DNA of 64,000 nucleotides from Mugil cephalus. Lineage: Eukaryota; Chordata; Actinopteri; Mugiliformes; Mugilidae. Below the pieces are notes generated by a model. The model had not been told where the DNA came from. It saw only the letters and a list, made by a program, of their open reading frames with translations, and ran no database searches. A program made the position numbers and the translations under genes. The stretch is from positions 5,783,501-5,847,500 of the forward strand of contig NC_061778.1 in assembly GCF_022458985.1 (NCBI RefSeq), written 5' to 3'. Shown piece by piece: positions 13,301-26,072 of this stretch; within the stretch, counting starts at the first letter, position 1; each line of letters begins with the position of its first letter.

Positions 13301-15932
13301 CGGCACATTACAGCGTCCTCACACTACATCTGTGTCCTGACATGGCCCTAACTGTCTAACCGCATTTTGTCTTCTCCTGGCACCCAGGGGAACATAAGGA
13401 TCACATATGCCTTTGGCAGGCGTCCACGCCCACATTCCTCAGCTATGTGCTCACAAGCATTCTCTCCGCTTTCCCCCTCCCACCTCCCGCCCACTTTGCT
13501 CTGACACCAAAAACTTGGCCCACATTGCTGCGCATTGTAAAGAAATGCAAACAGAAGATTTTCCCCCGCGCATGGGAAGGTGAATCTAAACTTCAACACA
13601 CTAAACTGTGACTTTTGTCTGTTTGTGAGGTTTCAGGAACAGGGTTCATTGATACTTACTCCACATTGAGAAATTCAGCGTTGCCTGGACAAACAGGAAG
13701 AGGGGAGAGAAAAAAAAAATAGGAGAATGAGTCCCGACTTTAAAAGAATACTTCTGGGCCGTGGCTTTTTATAAGACTAGTCCCCCGTGGCTCGTCAAGT
13801 TAAAGGTTATCTTTAACTTACAAGTCAAAGTCAAAGACGGAGGGGCCAGAGGGGCTGTGCAGTTCGCTGTGGGGTGACTGGGTTCAGTGGTAGGGGGTGC
13901 ATGGTGCGGAATGTGGCTGAAAGAAAAAGCCAGGAGGAATCATTACAGGGAAGAAATGAGACGCCAGAACTGGGAGAGTAGCATATGAGCAGAAAAAAAA
14001 AATCTTTTATAAAACACGCTTGTGCACATGGCTTGAATCTTCCGTTCTGGGATGTTTTATCCTCCTGTGAAAATGTGTTCCGTCCAAGTTTTAATGGCAG
14101 ACAAATGAGGACGAAATGCTTCAAATGTCAAGATATGTAATGACAACTGACAACTGAGTTATTTTATATATAGCTCCTAATTTTTGTTTGTTGCAATACT
14201 TCGTCTGCGATCCCGCACAGTTGCTACACTTTGCCAATAACCCTCTGCGGCTTCGCACGTCCTTCACCTGGAAATGCCAGTTGGCTTATTAGTTGGCATA
14301 AAAATGTGACCTCTGGCAAGACAGCCCGCTAATCATGTTCTGACAGGCCAAAGACAGTTTGGGTATTAGTGTGCAGGACTCTGTGCCAACTAGCAAATAT
14401 GAATCACACCGGAGTTTTAGTTCCACAATACACGTAGTAATCAGCAAATGACTGAATGAATCATTGTGGTCAAATGGAAGAAATATCAAACCAACTCGTG
14501 AGCTTAGTTTAACCAGCCATATTAGCCACGAATATGTCATTGCTGTTATTCTACATTAATGTATTTGAATTTAGATATAGCACGTAGCACACTTTTATTA
14601 TACATAAAACACTAGCTATTTGTTCCCAGCTACGCATGCTTCAAAAAACTACTGAAGTATGTATATATGTGACAATATATTGTTGGTTCCCCATTAGCTT
14701 CAGGATATTTTAACCTCATCACATAAAGGAAACCAAAACCAAACCAAAAACTCCAGGATATCGACTTCTGGATGCAATATAATGACCAATCTTACACATC
14801 TTTTACACAGAAGTACATTTATTTAGGTCTTAATACATTAATATTGAACAAGTTACTTATTGATTGCAAATCACATGTCACACTTCCAATTTATCATGTA
14901 TACCTGCCTGTGTAAGGTAAATGTAACAGATTATTTTTATTTTAAAATATGAAATGGGAACTTTTCCTCTTGCTACGAGGAGCCCTTTGTTATAAAATAT
15001 AAGTAAAAGTGCAATATCTAAATTGGTCCAGAATCTGCATTTTTTTTTTCTTTTTTTAGCAGTACTTCTCTGACAAATAAATATTGTTTTTCATTTTAAA
15101 AATGCAATATATCTTTACATTTTTTTTCAGTAATTTGCTTTTTTGAGGCTATTTTCTAAAAACTGTAGCTGAATACAATAAAAACGACATTGTCAGTTTA
15201 CAAAAGCTTAGCGTATCAATCACTGCATCATCTAGTTTCTAAATAAACTTCATTTTTTTCCCCCATATAACTATCTGGAACATAGAGTTTTGACAACAAC
15301 GACACCATAACATCTCACAGCGCTATGTTACAATAAAATATCTCTGTTAAAAGTTCAAAAGAAAAAGAAAAATATAACAATAGCAACATAAAATTAAGAA
15401 TACAATGCATAGATTCAATCATTTAAAAATGTAAAGATATAATTTACTTAGTACAGCTCTTTAACTTTTAGAGTGAACCTACGTGGATTCATTACAGTTC
15501 ATCCTGACTTGAGTGACCGGCACAAATATATATAGTTCTGAACACATCACATAATAAAAAGGCTAAATATATCACTTGCAAAGGCAGATTTGGCTATATA
15601 GTACACTATGGCATGTTTGGGTTAGAAAAGGCAACACTTGGCGACAAAGCCAAACAGCAGCTTCTTTAATGGCTCCCCTGCCTTTTGAAATGCTAATAAT
15701 TTCATTTTACTCTTTTTTTATTTATTTATTTATTTTTATACTTGCTTATCTACTTAAAATCAGTGTCAGCTGAATCAGGCCGTTTAGTTGGGTGTATGTC
15801 GCTTCAACCAAAATGTGTTTTGAAAGCGTTCCCCTGTGGTTGGAGGTTAACTCACTTGTCAGATGGCTTAAAGCTATAGTGCAAAACCTTAACAGAAAAA
15901 TTAACGTCAGAAAAAAAAGTGCTCTTTAAATC
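7313..15932. other. Intergenic stretch downstream of foxo1, no gene recognised
   Basis: Contains a (TTTA)n run at 7711-7737, poly(A) at 8011-8029 and 12908-12933 and poly(T) at 13022-13039. The interval 10890-11420 has repeated phrases (GTTGTCCAGTTAAA near 11297 and again near 11389) and may be a degenerate transposon. The longest open frame, 7947-8483 on the minus strand, has no domain and ends in a poly-Phe run made by the poly(A) tract, so I do not call it. The part from about 14500 is AT-rich and may include extended foxo1 3' UTR if a distal poly(A) site is used. Confidence 0.5.
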
Positions 15933-15938
15933 TTTATT
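15933..15938 (-). terminator. foxo1: Candidate foxo1 poly(A) signal AATAAA
   Basis: TTTATT on the plus strand, AATAAA in the foxo1 sense. Scanning by eye, this is the first canonical hexamer after the foxo1 stop, giving a 3' UTR of about 2.3 kb. More hexamers follow farther downstream (for example near 15719-15740, 14931 and 14816), so longer UTR forms are possible. Confidence 0.4.
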
Positions 15939-18229
15939 TTGCAGTATACCAAAGTTTTAAATCAGTTTTTTCTTGTTTGTTTTGTTTTGTTTTGGTGACA
16001 TGTGTGTGAAAGGAGGATGGTGGTTACTAATGTAACCTGAGTTCTACGAATTCCCTTTCTCTGGCAGACAGGAAAGATAAAATATTACCTAAGCATCCGA
16101 GCAAAGTTTCTCATTCACCAGATTAAACAAAGAAAACATCTAAAAAAATAAACGTATTAACATGGATTATCATTGGTGTTTTGTTTTTTCTCACCCGAGA
16201 GCACTGAAATAAGAGCACATGTTGACGGTGTTTGCACAGTTACTCTTACAACCAAAATGAGGTGACAAAAGTTCTGCACTACAGCTTTAAATGAAAACCA
16301 GGATCACCTACTAATATAGTTTTTTACGGGGTAAATCATACGAAAGACACTAATGTCAAAGAAGCCATTTCGTTTTTCAAGTCACCAAACCAGTCGACTT
16401 CATGAGAAGCAGTCGTGTTCACAGACGGATTCTTCACAAAGATCGCCACAGTCTTGTGCGCTATTTTTGACTGCATAATAAATCACTGACGGGCTGAAAC
16501 TTTTTTTCTCATTAGTACAGCAATAAGTGGGGAAAGCAAGTCGGGAACAATGCAAATATACAAGCTAACATACGATCCGATATTTAACACTTAGTGGCGC
16601 TTCTTATTAGGGGGAAAGTTTAAACGGCGATAATTCAAAATCGACCTGTCGTTTAAAAAAAGATGGCGCTATCAAGTCACAAGTAACCATTATATCAAAT
16701 GTTTAAAAAGACATAATGATAGGCAGAGGTAGGAGGGCCAGAGTGAAAGCAGTAGGGCTGTTCTTAACGACAGCGTCAGACACTAATGTAAATCTAACCA
16801 TTTGAGACGAAGAAGGAAAACGCCAAAAAGTTCCGAAGCTGGAGAGGACACAGGCTGGTAGCTCACAGCTTCTTGCATGATGGTTTTACTCAGCCTCGGT
16901 GTGAAAACAACAGTAGCGCTGAGAATATCGTTTATCCAAGCTACCTCGACCTTGTAACATTCACAGCGCCAAAAAAAAAAAAAAAGCAAGTGTTGGGGGA
17001 AACCTCAACAATAACAAGTTACGGTCTTGATTTTGTACAGAAAAGTGAAAGCAGGAAACTGAAAATAATCACCGTTCTTTTCTTCAAGACTGCTGGATTT
17101 GAGTATCTTCCGGACCGTAGACATTTACAAATATAAAACCCTTCAAGCCCGCAGTCGCAATCTACTTTGTTAGGCACAATAAATAGGCCCCTGTGGTATT
17201 AAGGTTCAGAGTGACGAATGACTCAGAACAGTTCTGATGTCTGAGTGCAGGTTACGCACCAGCATAAATCTATATTAACCACAAATAACTTATGCCTCAA
17301 ATATATACTAAATCTAGTAAACATCTACTACATCATTTTAATGTACATTCTTGATATATACGCACGAGAAATCAGAAAGTGTATTTTCATTTTACATTCT
17401 GATTGATCTCGAGCACAGATCTCTCAGCACGTGTTTAAAAGAATCGGGATCCAGTTTTTTTTTTTGTTTTTTTTTTTTCCTCTCTGCGAGCTCATTTCTG
17501 CTGCCTTGATTTTTGCTTCCATTCTGTAAACACTATTTACAACCTTTAAAAATACACGACAAGACCTGATTTTACAAACCGTATGATTACATTATGTACA
17601 TTCAGGCAATAAGTAAGTTATTATGTAACATCACGCGAGGAGAAATCTCTCACTTTTTTTTTCTTTTTTTTTCTTTTTTTTTTTTCCATCATGTCAGTCC
17701 ACAAACCCATGAGCCGGATTACCGTCATAATTCGTCCATAGCGGTAATCAATTATCATTACTTGCACGTAGAAATAGCTTGATTGATGACACACAGTAAA
17801 CAGCATGGCATGAGTTTGTGCACGTCTTCGGATTGTGCTGCGGCTGATGAGATGTAGTTGGCAGTGTCCCTTGCAAAAGTTACAGTATCAGCTGCTGTTC
17901 GGTTTGTGTAACCTTTGTGGGTAGACCAGAGAGGTGTGTTCCAGTTTGGCTCTTATGTTAAGGCAGAATGTTTGGCACTTTGTTTGTACAGACTATTTCA
18001 AAAAATAATCCTGATTCCGTCCTCGGCGGAGCTTGAATGCTGATAAATCTGCTGAAGGGATCCTAAAAAGAACTTTCTGAAACAGGAATGTTGATGGAGC
18101 AGGAACTGCAGGTGATGTTGGGATGAGGATTGAATGCACCTGAAGATACATTTTAGTCCCGTATCAGTTCTGATTGTGTCTTTTACCAAACAGCATCAAC
18201 GAGTGAGCTGAGCAGCTGCAGCGCTGCCC
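15939..18229 (-). other. foxo1: Inferred foxo1 3' UTR
   Basis: AT-rich sequence after the foxo1 stop codon with no other gene and several U-rich runs (for example the poly(T) blocks at 17455-17480 and 17656-17687, which are A-rich in the transcript). Vertebrate FOXO1 mRNAs are known for long 3' UTRs. The boundary is inferred from the hexamer at 15933. Confidence 0.45.
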
Positions 18230-19417
18230 CTATCCTGACACCCAGCTGTGCGTGGTGGTCTTCACCCCGTGCGGGAAACCTTGTTGGGTCGCCACGGGCT
18301 CAAAGTTGAAGTCCAGCGAGTCTCCGTCCATCAGAGTTTCATGGAGGACCGTCTCCATGTCAAACTCGAACTTCTCGATGGACATGTCGTCCAGGTCGCT
18401 GGGCAGCTTCTCCGGGTGCGACTGTGCCAGCAGGCCCGGTCGACCGTATCCGTTGGTGTTGAGGGGACAGAAGCCGCCGGGCATGCCCCCTCCGCTGAGG
18501 TGGCCGGAGAGGCCGTAAGGCATCTGCATAGGGCTTTTGGCTGCGGGCAAACGTGAGCTGCCCCCGTTGTAGCTCAGGGACATGAGCAAGCGGCCGTTCA
18601 TGGCTGGTGATGAGGCCGGGGCCTGACTGTGCACATTATGGGGGTGAGTGTGAGAGAGGCCGTGAGGGTGACCGTTTCCTCCCACCATGAGTTTGGCCGC
18701 GTGCTGGGTGCTGCTGTAAGGCGGCAGCATGCAGCCTCCGCTGGACTGAGACACCACGGTGTCCACTGACGGCATGAGCTCTCCGTGCTGGTCCGTGTCT
18801 GACGTCAGCAGCTCCTTCAGGAGTCCAGCGGTGCAGCCGTACTGGCCCATACTGGGCCCGAAGCTGGGTTTGCTCTCTGGCAGCGTCTGCAGCGGCATGG
18901 GTGACAGGGTGTTCATTCCTGCCTGGCCATACACGCACTTGTGGTACTCCTGCTGAGACTGAGAGGCCATGCTGGGGGAGCTGTAAGCTGGGTACCCAGG
19001 GCTCGGTTGCATCATAGAAGAGGGCGAGGACTGGGAGGAGCCAGGGGTTGTCGCGCCTCCTCCCACCTGAGAGTTCTTGGGAGAGAGCAAGTTCAGGTTG
19101 TCGAGCAGGTTCTCCATGACATTCTCGGAACTGTGTCCCAGCGAGCCCGTCATCTCTGTGAGGCTGGGCAGAGTCGCTGTCATCTTCGCACCGGGGGCCC
19201 CGGGGTAGCCCATGTGGACGTCCGCCTCTCCGAGGTCGTCCTCAGGCATGAAGGGCGAGAGGCGGCCGCTCAGGGTGCTGGCGTTGGAGCTGGTCCGAGG
19301 CCTGAAGCTGTTCCACGCCTCGTAGTCGTCGTTGCTGTGAGAGTTGGGGCTGCCGGGCCACTTTGAGTAGGAGCCCGGGCTGTCTGCGCCTCCATCAGGG
19401 CCGCCCTGCAGGGACAG
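18230..19417 (-). other. foxo1: foxo1 coding exon 3 and stop
   Basis: 1188 bp, residues 278-672 plus TAG. Acceptor CTTCCCGCAG lies before CTGTCCCTG. Encodes the third AKT site, the Ser-rich stretch after it, the export-like segment, LKELL and the acidic C-terminal transactivation region ending TTTHSWVSG. Confidence 0.95.
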
Positions 19418-22160
19418 CTGCGGGAAGACGAGAAGACTCAGTGAACCAACAATGCAGAGGCAGTCAGCTTAACAAATGCTTTGGGCAGAGACCCACTGGA
19501 AATGAAACTCGACACCAAAATATATTCTCGCCAAGCGCCACAATGTGATGGTGGAAACATCCATTTACAGACACAAAGAGTTTAAGAAACAACATATATT
19601 TTTCATTCCTTACAGCTGTAACATATTAAGTCTACAACATCCATCATGATGTTTAGGGGTTGTGCACATATTATTTCAATTCCATGTATTTATTCAACTC
19701 CAAACCGTAACATATGTCATCTCGGAGCCCTTTCACATTATCTCCGAGCGTAAGACCGATGCATGTGTCCTCAGTTTACCTTTTTCTTTGCTGCTCTTCC
19801 TCTGCTTTTTGAGAACTTGCTGTTGTTGTCCATGGAGGCGGCCCTGCGTCTCGGGGACTTGCCGCTCTTCCCACCCTCCGGGTTTAGCATCCACCACGAG
19901 CTCTTCCCCGTCCCCTCGTTCTGCACTCGAACAAAGCGGCTGTGCAGGGACAGGTTGTGTCTAATGGAGTTCTGGAGAAGGAGAAGAAGAAGAAGAAGGA
20001 GAAAAAAAAGAAGCCTGGTGAGGAGCAGACAAACAGAGAGATTTGCCCTTTTCCCATAACACCCCAGATCGGCTTTATCGCACAAGTGCAAATCCATCCC
20101 TACAGGTGGCTCTATTTAAAAACACGCTCGGCTTAGTGAGAGAAAAAATTTAAGGTCACTCAACAATCTAATGCTGCTCAAAAAAAAAAAAAAATGTGTG
20201 TTTACATGAGCCCACACACAATAGATTAGTTAGGAGTTAGTTTACTCCACGAGCACGACATCCTGCACACGGCAAAGACTAAACTGCGGACACACTTTTG
20301 CTCCAAATATACTGTACAAAAACAGAGAGGCCCATTGTGAAGTCGCATTCCACCTGAATGTGTGTCTTGTCTAAACCAGCACAAAAATCAAAGGGAGGAA
20401 ACAGACTAATCTTTCCTCCTTACAGACACATTAATGCCGCGCTCCAACGTTGCTTAGTGACACCACCAGTGGAAAAACTAATTTTTGTGCAGGAAGCAAG
20501 TGAAGCGTTATAAAAACAGGGCAAACAAAAGAGCGAGAATATTGGGCAAATGTCTGCACCGCGGACGGAGAGACACCGCTTCGCTCCTGCTTTACTGGAA
20601 CTGCTACTGTAGCGGCGGAGCTTCAAAATCCGTCTCTCAGCCTGTTGTGATTTTCAAAATTAAACCGTTGTTAGAGTGACCATTCACCCTCAGAGAGTAA
20701 TTTGCGCTTCCATTGTGCGCCCAGGCCTTAACGTCAAAGTAATGAGCTTTGCCCAGACGTTACTGCGAATGTGTAAAGTTTGTTGTTTTGGAAGAAAGGC
20801 TGGAACTCCCGACACGCAAACACGCGCGCGCTCGCACACACACAGAGCTTAGCATGCACAGTGGCTAACGTCATCAAGGCTGTTCCTGCTGTGAGTCACC
20901 ACTTCACATCTGGTTCACAGTCTGCCCTCTGCTCTGCCTTCACCTCTGCTTCTCTTCATCTCTACCGTCTCTCCCCATGCCGGGCTCTGAGATTGGGCCT
21001 CGGTCCAAACTGTGGAACAACTCTTTTGTTTTTGTTTTTGTTCCTAGAGGACACATTTCTTCACTAAATAGTGAAGGATGTGTTTAAAAATACCTATTTG
21101 TAATATGACGCTCAAATTCTTTTTTTTTCTCTTTTTTTTTGCCAACGATTCCAACCAGAGTAAACAGACGGTTAAAACAAGCCCAGCTTTTAAAAAAAAC
21201 ACTGCATCCCATCCTTTCCCATAATGCAACTTGATAGCAACGTTTATAAGACCCCCGGTGCTCACTCCAGCTGCTGAATCCCAGTATCTTTCAAAGTCCG
21301 TAACTTCTGTAACAATCCTCGTGATCTCACTCGGAATAATTTCCACAAACTTTCAAAAAGAAAAACCAATTATGCAACTACCCGATTATATTTTCCTTTA
21401 ATCAAACATCATTAATGTGCCCTAACTTCTGCCTTACGTTTTCGAGCATAATGTCATCTTTAATTTCCCTTTCTCCTTTTCTATTTTTGCTCCTTACTTT
21501 TCCTCCCCTCTCCTTCCCTAACCCCGGTCTCTAGGGCACATGAGGGCCTGAATGAATGTAATTACCTCTGAATCAAATGACCCGACTGCCTCAGCCAATA
21601 GTCTTGGACTAGTTTGCATGATCTGAGGTACATGACAGCCCTTCCCTGATTAGCCTAGCAAATGCTTTTCTCCCCCTCCCCCTCCTCCCCCTCTTCCTCC
21701 TCTTCCTCCTCCTCCACCTCCTGCACATCGGTAGCTATGACAAAAGGCGAGGAGTAAAGTCTGGTCATGAGCCTCTCTTTCCCATGACTGCTGCTGAGAG
21801 TGCTGCTGATTTCAGTCGTGCTGCAATAAGGAATGACTGCAATGTGTGCACAGACGCCGGGATGTCCTGTTACAGCCCTATATCATCCTGATGACAGGAA
21901 GGAGAAACTCGCAGCTAAAGTCTCCAATTCGGCGACTCTGGTTTCTTCTTTGGCTTATGTCACGGTTAAAATGCAGGGTGCGATGATCAAGAATGCTTTA
22001 AAAGTAGTTGAAAAGTATCGATGCAACAGAGGGAGTATAAGTGAAGGGTCATAAAAACTGCTCTGATGGGAAATACCAGAACTCGGCAGAACTCTGTGTG
22101 CCGTGTGGGGAGTGTGGCTGACGGTGTCTGGTGGGGCCAATGGAAAAGCCTCGTCTCCCG

Positions 22161-22216
<56 letters not shown>

Positions 22217-22490
22217 TAGAGAGAGACACGGAGTGCCAGCTCGTGTTTTTAGTGGAATGGCAGCACGACAAACAGCAGCACTGTATGGTTTTGATTTTTG
22301 TAGCTCACTGCACTGCAGCCAACGATATAGTGGTTTGAAAACACACGCTATTGGGGATGAACACACGCATGTGAGCGCGCAGTCATCCACCACAGAGGCA
22401 CGCGTATGAATGAAAGCCTCTCTGCGTTAATATCTATTATTTAGCTCACTGTGCACACAATCTTTTTTTCATTATTATTATTATCTTGGA

Positions 22491-22522
<32 letters not shown>

Positions 22523-23891
22523 AACAGTTTGTTTCTTTTGGATCCCGAGTCCGTATGTGACACTGAGATATCTCTGGCTGCAGTACACAGGAATCTAAGC
22601 ATTCCAGCTAATCACTGTGTGCAAAGTTCAATTGTAATCACAGCCAACTTGTTAGTATCTCTTAGGAAACAGTAAAGGCAGGATTCCCAGCCAGGCAGCC
22701 ATCACAATCAACATTCCTCAGCAAGGTTACAAAACCCACAATTTCACAGAAGTGAACTCTGATTACGGTTGCTGGAGGACGGTCCTATCTTGAGCTGTGT
22801 AAAAAAATATGACAATAACACTGTCTTGAAAAAAAAAAAAGTTATTTTTTGTTCTTCCCACAAAAATAAGTGATGGAAAAAAAAGCTAGCTCAAAATAAT
22901 ATCAACACAATGCCTTGGTGACTTGACCTGGGGAGTTTCCTGCGTGCACAGCAGCTGTGTGGAAGCGCTTCACTGTGCCATATGAGGATAATTTTATGTA
23001 TTTTATATTGTGCACAATGGTTACATTTGATGATGTGCAGTCCAGATAGTGTGGTTGAACTCTGTGGACATAGCAGTGGAAATCAGGGGTATTTCCACCT
23101 TTACCCAAGAGGTAAAAACACATTTTGGAAAAACTTTGGTTATCCGAATGGTACTATTTTTACTAAACCTTATGTAGAATATGTGTACTTCTATAAACTC
23201 CGTCTGTCTTCTCCCGCTTATCCGGGTCCAGGTCCAGGCCTCCATCTCGTCCTGGGTCGACCCTGAGGCCTGCTTCTGGTGGGACATACCTGGAGGCATC
23301 CCCGGTCTCCCACTGCAAAAGCACTGCCCTCGAGTTCTATAAACTCTTGCGCAGTTGTAGCCAAGGGGTTGCGGAATTAGTTCAGTGGGATCTTTGTTTT
23401 TAGTTCTCCTTTGGTTTATCACAAATTAATCAAGTACAGTAGCAGCACCAATGTTACTCACGCTGGGAATCGTTTCTCGAAAGTCACGGAGCCCTGGACC
23501 AGAAAGTTTTGGAGCTATTCCTGATTTAGTCTGTCTTTTTAGCTGAGCCTTACCTTGTGGACCCTCGGGGCAGTTAACAGAGATTAAAATCTTATTCGTG
23601 CTGAGGGGAAACTCGACTCTGACACGACCGCTCATGTGGCCGCAAATAATAAAGAAGCTTTTCTCTGCTGTTCCCGAACCCGCCATCAGGAGCACCACCT
23701 CGGTTCTCGGAGTCAACAAGCACAGAGCAAGCACTGGCAAAACACAAGGAAGTGACCACATGAAAGAGGACTGTGACAGGAAACAGAGCTGACTTCCTGT
23801 CTCACAGGAAACATGGCGGTCGGCGAGCGGAGAAAAAGGCATGGAATGCGAAGCCGCAGACTCACGGGCCAAGTGGACACCGCAAATTCCT

Positions 23892-23922
<31 letters not shown>

Positions 23923-26031
23923 GCCCCCGCTGCCAAAAGAGGTTAAGTTTAGCAACAGGCGCTAATGCCTGATGTCACACTATATCCATTAAATAAATGG
24001 TCACTTTATCGTGTGACCGCTGGAACTGAATTACATACTGGATATGTCATGACTCAACAAGTGGCTGCAGTATGGGCGTCTGGGTGGTGTGAGTGCAGGA
24101 GAATGTGTTTTGAGTGCGGGCTGTTTAAGACATAGAGAAAGGGTTGTGTGTGACAGAGTGGGCTTGGATCAGTAAAGAACACACTGTGCTGATTTAAACT
24201 CACTGGCAGCACTACTGAAAGGCCACACTGTTCAGCACATCACCCTTTCCCTGCTTCTCTCCTTCGCCTCAGCACTCCTCTCCCTCCTTTGACGTCTTCT
24301 CTTTCTCGCCTTGCCTTCTGTCACCTCTTCCCTACTCCTTTCATCTTCCTTTATCCCCCCCTCCTCCTCTCATCTTCTTTGTCCTTTCACGTCATCCTCT
24401 CGTTTTCACTCCCCTCTCTTTTATTGACGTCTCCTCTTCCTATTTGTCACTTCGTCTTCTCTTCTCATCCAATTCCCTCACTTTTTTCCCCTCCCGCCTC
24501 CCCCCTCTACCTCAACCTGTTTCCCTCCTTTTCCTCACCCACGGCAGACTGGTACCTGCAGAGAGAGCGTGTGCCAAACAGATGCTGGCACACTGACCGA
24601 GGAGCTGCTGACGCTCTCAGAGCTGCTCAAATGTCAAACTCGTCTAATGAAAAAATCCCCAGAGGAGTGCAACACCACCTACACGCAGTGCTGCTTTGAA
24701 TCAAGTGAAGCCACAAGTGAAACCTCAGCTGCAAAGCCCGTACAGCTATAGAGCAGCAACGCTCTCCTCACTGACTGAAAGCGTGCAGCAGGTATGATCT
24801 CACACGCCAGCATTTATAGCTTCGCACACATTTACCAGAGATATGGAACAGATGAAAGTGAAAAATGTGTGGTTTCCCTGCAACATTTCCACTGAACTCA
24901 TTAGAGAAACGGTGCTGTCCTGAACAGGCATATTAAACTTTTGTTACCCAAATTTCAGCCTTACCCGTAGGTGTGTTCTTGTGCACTGTAACTACCTATT
25001 TCGTGCGTAATGTCTGCAGATAACCTGCACCACTTCTGACCACCTAAATAAGTAGCTCTGAAGCTGCAGCTCTGTCATGTCTGAAGGTTTGTGCTGAGTC
25101 TGCCTCAGTTAGAGCACTGTGGTTAGGACAGAAAAAGGTGTAAACCAGTTATTAACCTAACACCAGCTCAGCATGTCTGCCCGCTCGACAACAGCGCGGG
25201 GCTGTGCACATAGCCCCAGGTGTGAAAGCAACAAGTGACAGTACACTACCGCTCAAAATATACTCTTGCAGCGAGGCTACTCCTCTCTGTGTATTATTCA
25301 TTATGTAATCCAGAGGCCGATACAGGTTCTAATAGGTTTTCAGTGCATATCACATTTCGCTCTAATAGAAACATTGTACAAAAAAGCAGAGGTCTCCAGT
25401 TTTATGGAATTAGCTGTACACACATTGCACTGACAAGGTGCTTTAGATTCATTCTGACACCAAAATGCACCAGAGTCTCTGCAGGTTCTTCGGGTGCATC
25501 AAGGTACACGAAGCTACTGGTGTAACAAGATGAGGCACAGAACATTCACAGAGTCGCAGTATCTGCCTGCAAGACACGAAGGTGACACGAGTGTGAGGAC
25601 AAAAATGGAACTAAATTTAACACCGCGTAGATAGAAAGCAAAGATTTGCAGTATCATCTTTCTTTTCTTGTTAATCCGTCTGTGGTAGGAATCAGGCCTG
25701 TGGTTGCGGAAGTGGAGTTTATTTTTTGTAAATAATTACCTGGCAATTAAATATATTGCAGCGGCTTACATGGTATACCAGGATGCCAGCCAAGAAACTT
25801 ATACAAGCATCAATTAAAAAAGAAAGTTTATTTGATTTGGACTGATTTAGGAATCCATTGTGCACGAAACACTAAGCCCTGATGTTCCATTCAGTGTTAA
25901 CAGTGTTTAAATGCGTATCCTTCCTCATGAATGGCAATAAATTCACACTGTGATAATCCTCTACATCAATCAATATGAAAATATGGCCACGCCTACACTT
26001 TGCCACAAACAATAAATCTCTTTCTGTCAGC

Positions 26032-26072
<41 letters not shown>

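Noticed and set aside
18941..19366. 141-codon plus-strand frame opposite foxo1 exon 3
   Set aside because: Antisense shadow of the GC-rich foxo1 coding exon.
19972..20097. Upstream extension of the foxo1 exon 2 frame with a poly-Leu segment
   Set aside because: It is the (TTC)n polypyrimidine tract of the acceptor; the exon starts at 19971 after CCAG, matching the forkhead codons.
22049..22393. Open frames containing poly(Thr-His) or poly(Cys-Val)
   Set aside because: Direct translations of the (TG)n microsatellite in both strands.
24289..24699. 136-codon plus-strand frame across the polypyrimidine block
   Set aside because: Its first 85 codons are low-complexity Ser/Leu/Pro from the C/T tract; only the downstream part is kept, as an exon candidate in another frame.
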